Below, in pieces: positions 10,918 through 23,161 of a stretch of DNA of 64,000 nt (positions are counted from its first letter, which is position 1; every line of letters starts with the position of its first letter). The notes under the pieces were generated by a model that saw only the letters and a program-made list of their open reading frames with translations, was not told the origin of the DNA and did no database searches. Made by a program: the position numbers and the translations under genes. The stretch is taken from assembly GCA_020536535.1 (NCBI GenBank), contig JAHLWZ010000171.1, forward strand, positions 145,003-209,002, written 5' to 3'. The stretch is from Pelomyxa schiedti. Lineage: Eukaryota; Evosea; Pelobiontida; Pelomyxidae.

Positions 10918-13900
10918 ATGAGGAACAACACGCCAGTGAAACGGGCGTCGACAGTGTCTGGGGAAGTGATGCGTCTCCAGGGCTCGAAGACGCCCACGGC
11001 CACCACCCCCGCACGTGCGCAGCAAGGCCAGGGCACCCTGCCACAGAAGCAAGAGCAAAAGCAAGAGCAGCCTCAGCAGCAACAACAACAACAACAACAA
11101 CAACCTCCAGGAGGAGGCGGAGGGGGAGGAGGGGCCAAGACCCCCGCTGTGGGGGGCGTGCACCAGCCTCCCATAAGGACGCCGCCGTCGTCGCCCACGG
11201 TGTCGCCAAAGGCGCGCCCCGCGTCGGCGCCGCCTGGGACGATCTCGTCCATGCCGTCGTTTGCGCTGGTGGCCAAGGAGGTGATGGAGAAGGGGAACGC
11301 GAGCTCCACAGAGTGGATGAAGTCGCAGGAGAAGACCTTCACGTTCGCATTTTTCTCCCCCTCCCTTATGCTCCCATAATTCTCTCCCGCCCGCCCTCTC
11401 TCTCTCGTATCCGTATCAGCCTTTGTGTCTTCTGTGCCAGTTTTGTCCTTCTCCCATAAGGTTGTTGTTGCTAATGATGACGGGCAGGAAGTGGGTTAAT
11501 TCTCACCTCGTGAAGGACAAGGGCCCACTAGTGGTTTCAGTGAATGAAGCTTTTACCTCAGGAATCAATCTTATAAGAGTACGATACTCAGAGTTTCGAT
11601 TCATTTGGCTAACCACTTCACTATTTTCTTTTTTGAACACCAAAGTTGATTCATATTCTTTTTGGGTGTCCCCTTCCAAAATACAACCCGTCTCCCAAGT
11701 TTACTGCACAGTCATTGGATAACATCAGTAAAGCACTTGTACTTGTGGAAAATCTGGGAATCAAGTCAACATTGAAACCAATACGTACTCCTCTTCCCAA
11801 ACATCCTCCACCTTAGTTTCTTGTCCAATACTCTGAATCTCAGATCTTGTCGAGCAAAATGCTGTTTTTATTCTTGGTCTCATGTGGCAAGTTGTACAAG
11901 CTTACAACATGAAACGCATGAAAGAAGGAAGAACACTAAACCACAAAATCATCCCATATTCTGACCACTGTAACTACGGTACTACAAACAGAGTGTTACA
12001 AGATGAGTTAATGTTTTTAGCATTGAAAGGACCTGGGGCATGGAATCCTGTTCCCAAGTCTCCTCAACAACAATGGACTTCCTTGAAAAGTATCATTTCC
12101 TCTGAAAAATTTACCCCCAGCGTTTCTTCAACAACACACACTCCTCCTGGATCCCCGGCACAATCTCCAACTTCAGAAAAAATGCACACACCATTAACAC
12201 AAGACCCCCCAAAACCGGTACAAGACCCTGTAAAAATAACCCAAGATTCCGTCAAGGCAACCCAAGAGCCCACAAAAGCTCCCCCCAAAGTAATACTCCC
12301 AGAATCAAACACACCTAGTACAGCAGATTCAAAAACTTCGAGTAAAAATCCTGTACACACCCAAGAAACAACAGCTAAACTTCCAACAGCTCCAACCACT
12401 CCAACACCCAAAGTCAGGCCAATGCAGATGCAGATTGCATCTATTGTGTCAACGTTGAAGCTATCCCCGAGTGCAGTGCCATATAAGGCTCTCAACAACA
12501 AAGAAACAACAAAAACAACCCCACAACACACTCCACCATTACCAGGAACATCCAATCCGCTTCCTTCTGAAAAACTTGCTCCTTTTACCATACCAAAACC
12601 TACCAAGGCGCCACCAGTCCCAACACCTGCAACCTCCATTTCACCTGTAAAAAGCTCTACTCCTAACATAGCTCCTCCTAGCTCAGCGTCTACAACAACC
12701 CCATTGGAAACACCCCCTCTCCAAGAGTCCATGCCACCCATTGCCTCACCACCCCTCACTTCACCATCACCACCATCATTACTGACCGACGTGGCGCCCA
12801 ACCCTTCAAAAATAGAAAATTCCACCACACCTTCACTGCCTGTGAATATAGCGTCACCCCCTTTATGCTCACCCACGACATATTCTAGTTCCTCTCAAGT
12901 GGAGGTTATCTCTCCCATAAAGGAAGAAGTTATCCCACAGTCCTCTTCTACAAGTTCAATCCCAAATGCACAACCAACCTCTCAAGCAAATGTACAACCG
13001 CAAACACCAGTATTACCTGAACCAATTGCTACACCCACTCCCGAACCAATTGTAACTTCAGCGCCAGAACCAATTGCAACGCCTACTCCCAAGCCAATTG
13101 CAACTCCAGCACCCGAACCTCTCATACCAATTCCCCAACCAATTCAACTGCAGGTGTCCCCGCCAGTTCCAGAAGCTCAAACACCTTCTCCCCCACTGAC
13201 AACTCCACCACAACCACCCACGCAAACAAAGCTTACCCCACCTATTGAAACAATACCACAGCCAGACTCCCAAAGTCTTTTCCCCCAGCAAACCTCTCAG
13301 CCAGCTGAAGCTTCAGTTCCACAATGTATACAAGCATCAAGTCCCCCAATACTTACCACATCTCCTACCAATTCAACATCAACGGCACCATTGAAGAGTC
13401 ATGCATCCCATGTCACAACACCTCCAGATGCAAAGGCAAACAATTCAGCTTGCCCACTTTGCCCACCATCAAACATTGTGGCTCCTGAAAAACGAGGCAA
13501 TTCTACCCATTTTTCTTTTTTTTTAAAAAAAACCCAGAGCTAAGCACCAAGGAACTGCTCATGGATTTTTGCCAAAAATGTACCAAGCCTTACTCTGTAT
13601 TTATCAAGGATTTCACATCCAGGTTTGTTCATACTACCAGCTTAGAATTCTTCATTTCCTCCCTAAAACAGTTTTGCTGATGGAGTCGCATTTTTGTGTT
13701 TGGTGGGAAAATATATTCCAGACAAGGTAAACATTGAAGCAAGCAAAAAGGTACGACCTTCAATTCCGTAACTGCCATCAACACTCCCAAAGAGTCTTTC
13801 AAAAGACAATCTCGAAGTAGCTTTTTCACTTGCAGAAACAGAACTTGGTAAGAGCAAACTATAATTTGTACCACAAGAAAGTAATTGTTGTCAGGAATCC

Positions 13901-15183
13901 CACGCCTGCTTGATGTTGAAGGTAATAAACGAACTTTTCTAATTGAGCTTATTAATGTGCCTCAGACTTCATTGGGCAACTTCCTCATGAGCTTTCCGGT
14001 GGGTAATTTGTGGGAGTCAAATCAACATTCCAGTCATCTAACTTCTCTCCAGTTATGACCTACATCTCTGAATTTTTGCATTGCGTTCCTTTGGTAATGC
14101 CCTTTGTTAATTCTTCCTTTCAATTAACCAACATTACCAGAACTCTGAACCTGAAAGCATTTCCACAGAGGTGGGCACCACAATCACCCCTGAAGAAACT
14201 TCAATGAACAGCCCCATGCCTAAGCTCTTGCATGGCAGTCAACTACCAGCAGTGAGACCTAAATCGCCACCACCCACAACATCACCCTATCGCGGCCGGC
14301 CCCTGTCCCCCCCAGCAAGTCAAGCACAGACAGCTTTGACACCGTTGTCTCACTCTCACTCTCATTGTAGACCCCACTCAGTGCATCTTGAGACAGGCAC
14401 AACACCAAAGCACGCACGATCGACTTCACTTTCTGATGCTATTGGAAAACCGGATTCTTCAGTAACTGAAGTAGAGAAGCCAGTTGCAACAACACCACCT
14501 GTGCCAGCTATTTCCCCAGTTTCCCCAGAACCCTCGGAATGCAAACCTGTCACCCCTATTCAAAATCAACCTGAAGTGATTCCACCTAACATTTCTGCTG
14601 CACCAGTATCGGCCAGCGTAACAACCCCAACCCCAACAACATCCGGAACTCCACAAATTCCCCCGGAGGCATGCAATTCGCTCGACTGATAATCTGACTT
14701 TAAATAACCTTGCATAGGTCCAAAGAGAGCTCGAATCACTACGCCGTAAGGCTTTACGCCTTGAGACCCGCAATACCAAACTGGAGGATCTTCTTGTCCA
14801 ATGTGAACTAGCCCATAGATACACTGTGTCTGTTCTTACTACAAAATTGACCGACGCACAAAAAACTATTACGGACAACAAGGTTTTGCCTCCTGGTGCT
14901 TCAGGTTACCCACTAAATTTTTTAATCTTCAGAGGGAACATATGAACACAGTCTGCCAACTTCATGACAAAATTTCCAACTTAGTAAGTGACCAATCAAA
15001 GGAAGTGCGGCACCTGACAGAGCAAATAACCGCGCACGGGAGGTCTCTTCAGAAACTACGGGTAAGAACTCACCAAAATACAAACATGTGGCTAAACATG
15101 TCTTCTAATAGGCTGAAAGTGAGCAAAAAAAGCAGAAGTACAAAAAGAAAATCAAGGCGCTCAAAAACAACTCACGGCACTGA
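10918..15183 (+). CDS. Actin-binding CH-domain protein with split tandem CH and coiled coil
   Basis: Fourteen exons by frame (first 10918-11342, last 15112-15183) sum to 1166 residues. After a Gln/Gly/Pro-rich start, residues about 135-240 form a first calponin-homology domain (KTFTKWVNSHLVKDKGP, SLDNISKALVLVENLGIKS, FILGLMWQVVQAY). Some 500 residues of Pro/Thr/Ser-rich sequence follow. The second CH domain is coded by six short exons around 13540-14093: KELLMDFCQKCTKPY, FADGVAFLCLVGKYIPD, LAETELGIPRLLDVEDF and SVMTYISEFLH. After more Pro/Ser-rich sequence comes a coiled coil (VQRELESLRRKALRLETRN) with a Lys-rich end. Alpha-actinin and filamin types have the CH pair side by side, so the separation is unusual. 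It should bind actin and dimerise. The intron at 14669-14717 has a GC donor. Confidence 0.78.
14669..14717 (+). other. Probable GC-AG intron in the CH-domain gene
   Basis: Between the codons for IPPE and VQREL no GT donor exists that keeps frame, but GCATGC after GAG with acceptor TGCATAG does, removing in-frame stops. Length 49 bases, like its neighbours. Confidence 0.5.
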
Positions 15184-15334
15184 ATAACACATGAAATGAA
15201 CTCTTGTATGTTAAAGCCCCAATGAGAAGAAAACAACTTGCGGCGGAAAAAGTTCTTTTCGTAGTTCCCTTTAGAAATAGTTCTCACTGTTTTTCGTGTT
15301 CGTTTCGTTTCAAAGGCATTGAAAATAAAAAAAA

Positions 15335-16673
15335 ATGTCATTGGGGAGGGAGACAGCAGCGGTTCAAGTTGCCTTTTACGAGGCGTTCCAAGAGGAAGAA
15401 GAAATGTTGAGGAAGTATCTGCCTGCTTCTGTGAGTGCTGTGTTCACAAAGAAAACCATACAGGTTTGTTTTTTGGAGGGTGCTTGGTAGATGAATGAAC
15501 CCAGCCATAAAACTTTGTTTTTGTCTTTTTTTTTTTCCCTGCTTCATTTTCCTTTTACCCTCCTCATTCATTTGATAAAGGAATCAGGAGATGTGGTGCC
15601 ACCAGCAAGGATTGTGAGTGTGAGGACACAGTCCGTGATTCCAGAGGCTTGGGCACCATTGATGGACTGTCTGGTATCTCGCAGTACTGGTTATGACCAC
15701 GTTTTGAGGTTGGCTTTTCAATCACCAAAAGAACTTCTACTTTTTTCACCCTGGGAAATAGGTATAGGAATGCCACTGCTACAGCACTCGGGGATAGGAA
15801 ACTTGTATGCGGTTACCTACCTCTTTATTGCGCCAGAGCTGTGGCCGAACACGCGGCACTATTGTGGATGTCTTTGTTTAGGAAGCTCCCAAAACAAATC
15901 AGGTAGGTGTTGCTTGATTTTCTATTCTCAACCAACATCCTTTACAAAAACAGACAGTTCCAAATTTTCGAAAGAGATGGAATAACTGGCTTTGAGTGTG
16001 AAAGGAAAACCCTTGTTGTTGTTGGAGTTGGCAATATTGGGTCACAGGCAAGCAACAGACACAATATCTTCGCCCCGAAATCTCATTTCTGCAACAGGTT
16101 GTTGTGATTGGCAGAGGCCTCGGAATGAACGTGATTGGCGTGGATATAGTTCACAAGTTTGACTGGGTGACCTACTGCGACGACGTCGATTCCGCCCTTT
16201 CGCAAGCGGATGTCATTGTGTGCGCCATGAACCTCACGCGGGCCAATGCCGGCTACTTCAGCGAACAGCGCCTCAGAAAGTGCAAGAAGGGGGTTGTGTT
16301 TGTCAATGTCAGCCGAGGGGAGCTCAGCCCCGTAGAGCCGCTTCTGGTTCTGACCAAGGATCATCACATTGGGGGCGTGGGCCTCGATGTTTACGAGGAC
16401 GAGCAATTCCTAGCCACCTCACTACGCCGTTCCGCTGCCGCTTCGGCTTCGGCTTCTACGTCCTCGTCTGTGACAATCACGGGGGGTACTGAGGCTCAGA
16501 ACCAAAGAGTGCAACATGTAATGGAACTGCTTAGACAGGACAACGTTTTGTGTACACCACACAATGCATTCAACTGTGAGGAGTCTGTCGTGAGGAAGTC
16601 AGAGCAGAGTGCTCAGTCTATTGTGCACTTCTTGCAAACTGGCAAAGTTTTGTGGGAAGTTCCCTTGGAATAA
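15335..16673 (+). CDS. D-isomer-specific 2-hydroxyacid dehydrogenase
   Basis: Five exons (15335-15463, 15581-15708, 15762-15902, 15954-16047, 16098-16673) give 355 residues. The protein reads CLVSRSTGYDHV (substrate domain), LYCARAVAEHAALLWMSLF (the family's helix before the cofactor domain), LVVVGVGNIGSQVVVIGRGL (the GxGxxG dinucleotide loop), VVFVNVSRGELSPVEPLLVL with the catalytic Arg, VGLDVYEDE with the Glu and LCTPHNAF with the His. It therefore should reduce a 2-keto acid with NAD(P)H, in the D-lactate or phosphoerythronate branch. A Ser-rich insert of about 25 residues lies between DVYEDEQF and the final helix. The fourth intron has a GC donor. D-lactate formation would suit a fermenting cell, but the substrate is not proven. 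Confidence 0.85.
16048..16097 (+). other. Probable GC-AG intron in the 2-hydroxyacid dehydrogenase gene
   Basis: The frame breaks between GNIGSQ and VVVIGRG; the only pair of sites that joins the GxGxxG loop is CAG|GCAAGC with acceptor GCAACAG, a 50-base intron. Confidence 0.6.
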
Positions 16674-16749
16674 AGGGGAAAAATCAAAAGTAACGCCATG
16701 AAAATGGAAATGAAAATTAAAATCCCAAGTGATGATGCATGTATTGGCG

Positions 16750-18678
16750 TTAAGACTTGCCACCGGTTTTAGCTTTGGGTTTGTCCAAGGATGCTGTGTT
16801 GGCCTTAAAGAAGATAATGTCACCATCAAGTACTTCATAGTTTTTGCCTTGTTGACGGTATTTTCCTGCTGCTTTAGCGGCTTCTTCTGAACCAAGTTCC
16901 TAACATAATGTCAGTCTTTGGTATCTTGTTTTTAAAATGTAACCTTGAAGTCCTCATAGGTCATCACCTCAGCGCAAATGAAACCGCGCTCAAAATCTGT
17001 GTGAATTGTACCAGCTGCTTGGGGAGCCTTTGTTCCTTTCTGGACGAAGGGTCAAATAAAGAACAGAAAAGCCTTGGGAGAGTGTACCCTGATAGTCCAG
17101 CATTTCACTTCATCAGCACCACAGGTGAAAAAGTGGATGAGATCCAGAGCAGCATACCCCTTTTGGGATTATTAACACAACAGAATAAAATCCGCGGGGG
17201 AATATTACCGTCCTCACAATTTTTGAAAGTGTTGCAGGTACTTGAATCTTCAAGTCCTGCAGTGTAGTGGCCTGTTGATTTAGTTAGGGTGTGGGCATAG
17301 GAATGTAATCCATCAGTACCGCAGCTCGCGCTTTGTCCACATTTTCTTCAAGTTCCTAAAGGAAAGTTACTCCCAAGTGGGGGAAAAGGCAATGCCCAAG
17401 AGGAGTACAAACCATGGCAGCAATAGCGCCACAGAAAGGAATAATGGGCTCTCTGTATGGATCGGAATAGCCATCGATCCACTGCTTGATTTTGAGAAGC
17501 CTGTGCATAGTGAGATTACAGTTGTATCGTGTGTGATACCATCTATTCTTTTTTGCCAAGAAGTCGGTGGCGCCCATGTTGATCAGATAAACTACTGGCT
17601 TGGCTGTGAGCAGAAACAGTGTATTGAGGGTTTCAACCTACAATGTGATGAGATGAGAAATAGGGAGTTTAGTTTTGTTGTGTACCTCATGTGCCTTCCA
17701 GTCACCAAATCTAACTGGGCGCTTTTTCACTGACACCCATTCATCGAATTTCTTGAGGTCATCCTGAACGAGCTCGGATCGGAAGAAAGAATAAAAAAAC
17801 CACATACCAGCTCCATCAATATTTGTTTGTCTCTGCGTGCACGGAGTTGCTTGGTGGTAGCCTCAATGCGTGCTTTAATAGTTTCTTCATCCTAAAACTA
17901 GTTATGTCTCATGGAAATTTGCCAACCAGTACCTTGAGTAAGAGTTCCTCAGCAATGATCTCCAGGTCTCTGACAGGGTCAACAGTACCCTCGACGTGGG
18001 TTACATCAGGATCCTCAAAAATACCTACAAACAATAAGGTGAAGTGAAGAAGTAATTGCGCACATACGGACAATCTGGAAAATTCCGTCAACAGCACGAA
18101 TATGAGACAAAAAGGCATTTCCAAGACCTTCACCATGCGAAGCACCCTTGACAAGTCCAGCAATATCGGTGATCTGATTGCGCATTCAGTGAAGCGTAGA
18201 GGGTTGTTAGACTGCTTTACTTGGAGGAATGCTGAGACTTCACTGCGGGGATGGAAGTGCTGGCACAGAAAATCAAACCTTTCGTCAGGAACAGTGACTC
18301 TGGGAAGAAAAAGAATTGGGTCAGCACTCAAATGAAACAGTGAAAGAAGTGAACCTGGCTTCATTTGGGTCAATGGTACAGAATGGATAATTTGCGGCAG
18401 GGACTTGGCACTGAGAGAGCATATTGAAAAGAGTAGACTTTCCAACATTTGGGAGACCAACAATACCAATACGAAGGTTTTTATCGACTTTGCCTGTACA
18501 ACTGAATAAGAGCGAGGAAAACCCACTAAAACACTAGGAAAAAAAAAAAAAAAAAAAATTCATGGTGGAGGGAAAAAACCCAACCGAGGATTGGTCTCGC
18601 AGGTGGTTCTGTTGTTGGTTTCCGAGCAGCTGATGCTGTGCTCGTAGTCGCAGGCTTTGCCGGTGTCGTGGCCGCCAT
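16750..18678 (-). CDS. OLA1: Obg-like ATPase OLA1/YchF
   Basis: About nine to ten short exons on the minus strand spell a full OLA1 protein of roughly 400 residues: [20 protein letters not shown] (P-loop), the [16 protein letters not shown] and [17 protein letters not shown] switch motifs, [34 protein letters not shown], then the TGS domain around [40 protein letters not shown] and [19 protein letters not shown] basic tail ends at 16750. The protein is a ribosome- or proteasome-associated ATPase with stress roles. Where human OLA1 has NLSE, the motif that sets ATP preference, this one has NMGA, so the Glu is replaced. Introns are inferred from frame; start at 18678 is the Met before an Ala/Thr/Pro-rich leader (a further in-frame Met lies 10 codons upstream). 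It converges with the dehydrogenase at 16673. Confidence 0.9.
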
Positions 18679-18945
18679 CTCAGATGAACGATTTCTTTTG
18701 ATTTTCAAATCTGTCCCCGAAAACGGTGTTTTCGGATGCCGGCGTCCTCAGCTTACTTTGCTATCACAACCAATCGCGCCTGGGCTCACAGGCGAACATG
18801 CTTAACACCGAAGTACCTTTGGTATTTGGAAAAATATTCGTTGTTGGCAAATGTTTTTTTTTTTTTTTGGTGTCGACTTTGTTTCCCACAAACTCTCACC
18901 AAGAATGTGTGGTGTATGTACAAAGTGGGGAGGATGTGTCAATGA

Positions 18946-20958
18946 CTATGAGAAATACACCTTCTGGTAGTTGGTAACAGCCTGCCGGCACACTCCGCAT
19001 TGCTTGGTGTTCGACTGAACCTGCTTGGTGCAGGGTGCACAGAATGTATGACCACATGGAATTGCTGCAAATTCGGGAGGGCGCTGGAGGCAGATTGGAC
19101 ATCCATCTTTCATAGACAGTTCGGGGTCTGGTCTCTGCAGGGCCTGTTTTGGCAGATTAGAAGAGACAAAAAAACCTGAGGAGGGCACATTTTGCAGTTC
19201 CAAGAGTTCCTTGTGCACTTGCGCCATTTCTAGGCGCTTGTGAGAGTCAAAGACTCTACAGCGCCGTATAAGGCGTACCAAGGCACTCCAGACTACCTCA
19301 GGCCAGACACACCGCTTGTCAAGTAAAGCCGTAATGTCAGTTTTAGAGCCTGACAACATTGTCTCTTTGAGTACACTTGGCGTGGGGATATCTGGGGCTG
19401 TCCTTCCTGTAAGTAGCTCAGTTGCTAAAATCTGTGAATTTGGTTTAGTGTCTTCACTATTGTGCAAAGGAAAGCTTACCCCAAGGGCATAAACGTCACT
19501 CTTGGGAGTAGGTGTTCCGCTAATTATAGTCCTATTAATGCTGAGCATGTAAGCATAAATAACGGTGGAAGGGTACTCTGGGTCTCCGTATTGCCTTGGG
19601 GTAACAGACCAATAGGTCTTAGTGCAAGAAGCTTTTAACTTTTCTAGAAAGTAGTCTGAGAGTAGGACCGTGTCACTGGCGGAGAATAGTACGTTTGTTG
19701 GCTACATGGAATAAGTGATGTACTAGCAGGTCTAGAAAAAAAACCTTGATATTACCATGTGGAGAAGAGAATCTTGTGTGAAGTACGAGTGCGGCTTCAG
19801 CTAAAAAATTATTTTAAAAAAATGAGACAGAGGAACAGCATTGATGAACATACCTATGCCTACAAGAGCTTTTATTCGTTCTAGCACTTGAAATTCAGGA
19901 CAGACCATCTTTTCACACAAGTTGCCATGCGGAGCAAACTCGGTAGCAACAACTATGTCTTTCTTAGCCGTTACTCCTACTTCGACGATATTGGTAAGAT
20001 GAGGGTCTTTTTCTGCTTTCAGATTCTGGTATACTTGTCAACTTCTCAAATAATTAACAGGGAGTAGTTTACATTTAGTTGAACTATGCAATCTTCAGCA
20101 TAAGTCATCCTGTCTCCTCCAAAGACCTTGAGTGCTAAGGGACCGTCCTTTGTGCGGATTCTTAGTACTGGCCCAAAGAAGACAGACCCAATTACAGCCT
20201 CGAAAGACACATCCGATCTTGGAAGACTGAGAAAAAAATCTATAGGGTAAAATGCACAAACCTCGAACTTAAAGAGTCGCGCAGTGCTGTAATAAAAGCC
20301 TGGTCCCTACTGGAAACGGCGCCAGGAACAAGGAGGGACTGTGGTGCAGTGTTGGTCACAGTAGCAGGGATCGCAGCTGTGTAGCCTGTGCCTGAGGGGA
20401 CAGTGGTTTGCGGCAAGGTTGGACTTGCTAGAACTGGAGCTCGGGAAAGACTCTGGTCAGCGAAGCCTTGGATTTCCCTTAGTGGCAGTACTCTGTTTTC
20501 CATGTTGGGGGCATGTACTTCGCGGTCCGGTATCGACTGCAGATTAGCAACAAAAGACCTCGGCGAGAGGCCAGCAGTAGCTACAACCATAAACGCAGGG
20601 TTCGAGGGAGTTTCTACGATGGGAGGTGTGCCCGTCCGCGGGGGCAGGACCACCATCGGGGAGCCGTACGGGCTTGCTGTTGCCGAGGCAGTAGAAACAG
20701 GGGCAGTGCGGGAAAAAGTAGAAGTAGTGGGCGTAGTATTAAGCGTCGGCTCTTGTGGCACATCTGCTCGATAATGCTGCCATCCTCGGGTGCTGGCGCT
20801 GGATTCTTGATAAAGCCGGGTGAATTGCGACATCGACGTGTTTAACAGATCTTGGTTACTCGACGGTGCTGCTGTTGTGGGGTTGGCTGTTGTTGCTCGG
20901 CAGTAGTGCACGGAAATGAGTCTATGTAGGGCATTAGTTTATTATTGAGTAGATCCAT
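18946..20958 (-). CDS. Pseudokinase-like protein with C-terminal RING finger
   Basis: Several exons. Residues up to about 220 are Ser/Thr/Pro-rich. A kinase fold follows: GPLALKVFGGD (the beta-3 Lys), LTNIVEVGV, TEFAPHGNL, LHTRFSSPHGNIKPTNVLFS, TVLLSDYFLEK, then KSDVYALGV and a helical C-lobe. The catalytic loop reads HGN instead of HRD and DYF instead of DFG, so the proton acceptor Asp is lost, as in plant RLK pseudokinases. At the end is a RING of C3HC4 type: CPICLQRPPEFAAIPCGHTF, then CAPC and CGVC. RING proteins are E3 ubiquitin ligases, so the pseudokinase may pick substrates. The 5' join (start at 20958, intron ending before NQDLLNTS) is my best frame solution; the Met at 20833 is an alternative. 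Confidence 0.68.
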
Positions 20959-21218
20959 CTTACCTTAAACAGGTTGCTGTCGGGGAGTTTTTTGAAAAAA
21001 TGATATTTTTTGTCCCCGCCGGTTAAGCGTTGTTGGCCTTCGGCCGTGGAACTCGTAGAAATTTGGTTTATTGACAGCTCAGAAGAATAGGGCAATAGAA
21101 AACAGAAAAAAAAACGGAAAAAGCAATTGCCATCAGTTGCAATAGTCTTTTAGAAACAAACGAGTTTGAAAAAACTCTAAACAGGAAGAGAGGAGGTGCT
21201 AGGGTGACAGTTGGTGTA

Positions 21219-23161
21219 TCAGTGCCTGTGCTTCTTTGGTGATGGGCCCCTGGCCTTGTGCTTGGTATCAGACTCACTCTCACTGCTGGATTTTTTGTGC
21301 TTGTGGTGGTGATGGTGATGGTGGTGTTTGTGCCTGTGTTTGTCTGAGCTTGAGTCAGAGCGGGATTCCTCTTCACTGCTGGATTCTTTGTGTCTGTGCT
21401 TCTTATTGCTGCTGGGTTTACTGTGGCTTGTGGATTCCTTGCTGCTGGGAGATTTGGCCGCAGATTCCCCGGCCGGTGCCTTGCTGCTTGGAGGGGGTTC
21501 TTCTTCACCTTTCATGGATTCCTTGCTGCCACCTGTAGTGGTGGATTCGGGTTTGGGTGATTTGTCAGAAACTTTGGGTGTAGCTGCTTCTGGCTTGCTC
21601 TCCGCGGGTGCGTCATTTTTGTTTGTTGTGGGTTCAACTGATTTTTTGGCTGGTTCTTCATCACCTACTACTGGAGCCTTGCCTTTCTTTGTTGTGTCTT
21701 TACCTTTGTCACTTTCACTGCCACTGGATGACCTCTTACGCTTCCGATCCTTGTGTCCTTTTGATGAGGAAGACTCTGGCTCGGGCTCGATGACATAAGT
21801 TGTGTCTCCTTTCAGGAATTTTACTATACGCTTTATAACATCTGTCTTGTTGCAGCCAGTGGTCCTCAACCTGTTATCCTTGCACCACTGTCGGAGTTCC
21901 CCTTCAGAAAAAGTTATAACAGCACGAATTCAAGGGGAAAAAAAAACCTATGTAGTAACTCTGCTCAAGTTCCTCCTTCGTAATGCCTTTTTCAATGGGG
22001 GGTTTTGGATCATTGGAATCGTCTTCTACAACCCTCTTTTTCTTTCCTTTCGCAGGCTAAAGTTCGATTATTGGTTGCACCAGTGGAAAGGGTAAGCCTA
22101 CCACTCCAGTGACAACAGCGTCAACTAATTGTTGCTTTGTGAAGAGCTTGCAGTCACCAAGCCCAAGTGCCTCATATGCTTCAATAAGCATCCCCATGGT
22201 ACACTAAACAGCCATGTGTGGAAGGAGGGATTAAAAAGCACTAACCTGAGATAAAAAGAAGGACATCCCCTTTAACAGCAGGTCATTTGCCACTTTTTTT
22301 GCCATTTTCCCTTCATCACGCTTGCAGCTAGTCAAATAAGGAACAAAACGATCGGTGAGGTTCCAAGAGAGAAGTAGATTACTCTGAAATGTCTAAATAG
22401 AGGTTATCAGCAATTATCCTCAGCTGGGGTAGTTCAAGTCCATCCAACCAGGGCTGAAAAGTACTGTTATAATAGGTCATTTGGAAGTAACAAGAGTACT
22501 AACTTCAACACCAATTTCCTCCATTTTGGCAATAAGGCACTTGACATAAGCTGCTTTGGATGTATACTTCCTATCATCCTCAAACACAACAATTTTAATG
22601 AGGGCGTCTTTATTCAAGCCAGTTGATGCATATTTTGCTGCCATTTTATAAACTTGTGCCTCCTTCAAACACCAGTTAAGTTACTATTTATTTGACCTCT
22701 AAAGTCCCACTTAAAAAGACCTAATTCATGTGTTTTAGGTAGCGCAACCAAACTTTAAAGTTTATATATATAAAAAAGAAATGCAAAAGAAAACACAAAC
22801 AAACCAGCAGTGCGTCAACGAGCTTCTCCTTGCGCAATTTGCGTCGGCCGCGCAGCCGATGAGGCCACAAGGCCTCATTTGCCAGAATAGTGTCGGGATT
22901 CACGTTGTGCAGCGAAAGCAGCCTCTTTTTGAGCGAGCTGCCAATCGCGCCCAGAAACACCTGCAGCCTCTCGGCACCAGATACACTTTCAGCAGCACCA
23001 CGCGACGGCGACGGAGGCGTGGCGGCGCTGCTCGACTTGGAAGACGCAGACGACGACGCTGCGGATTTGGTGCTGCTAGATGTGGTTGTGGTGGACGAGG
23101 TGGATTCTTTGGAAGATGAGCGGTCCGGTGACGTCCCTTTGGTCTTGCTGGATGAAGACAT
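21219..23161 (-). CDS. SAP-like domain protein with Ser/Lys/His-rich C-terminus
   Basis: Exon 1 starts at 23161 with MSSSSKTKGTSPDRSSSKES and later has RRKLRKEKLVDALL, a possible SAP-like helix pair. Further exons give YASTGLNKDALIKIVVFEDD, LPQLRIIADNLYLDI, ANDLLLKGMSFFLSQG and CKLFTKQQLVDAVVTG, then TKEELEQSYYIELRQWCKDN and RLRTTGCNKTDVIKRIVKFL, which again look like a SAP domain. SAP is a short helix-turn-helix that binds DNA or RNA. The last 170 residues are Ser, Lys, Glu and Asp, with a run of eight His near the end. Repeated LNKD/FTKQQL/CNKTDV pieces suggest a series of related helical units. The role is likely nuclear. Not recognised as a named protein. Confidence 0.55.

Noticed and set aside
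12064-12876. A 270-codon minus-strand frame rich in Gly and Val
   Set aside because: Antisense shadow of the Pro/Thr-rich CH-protein exon; no motif, and the plus strand has the conserved CH domains.
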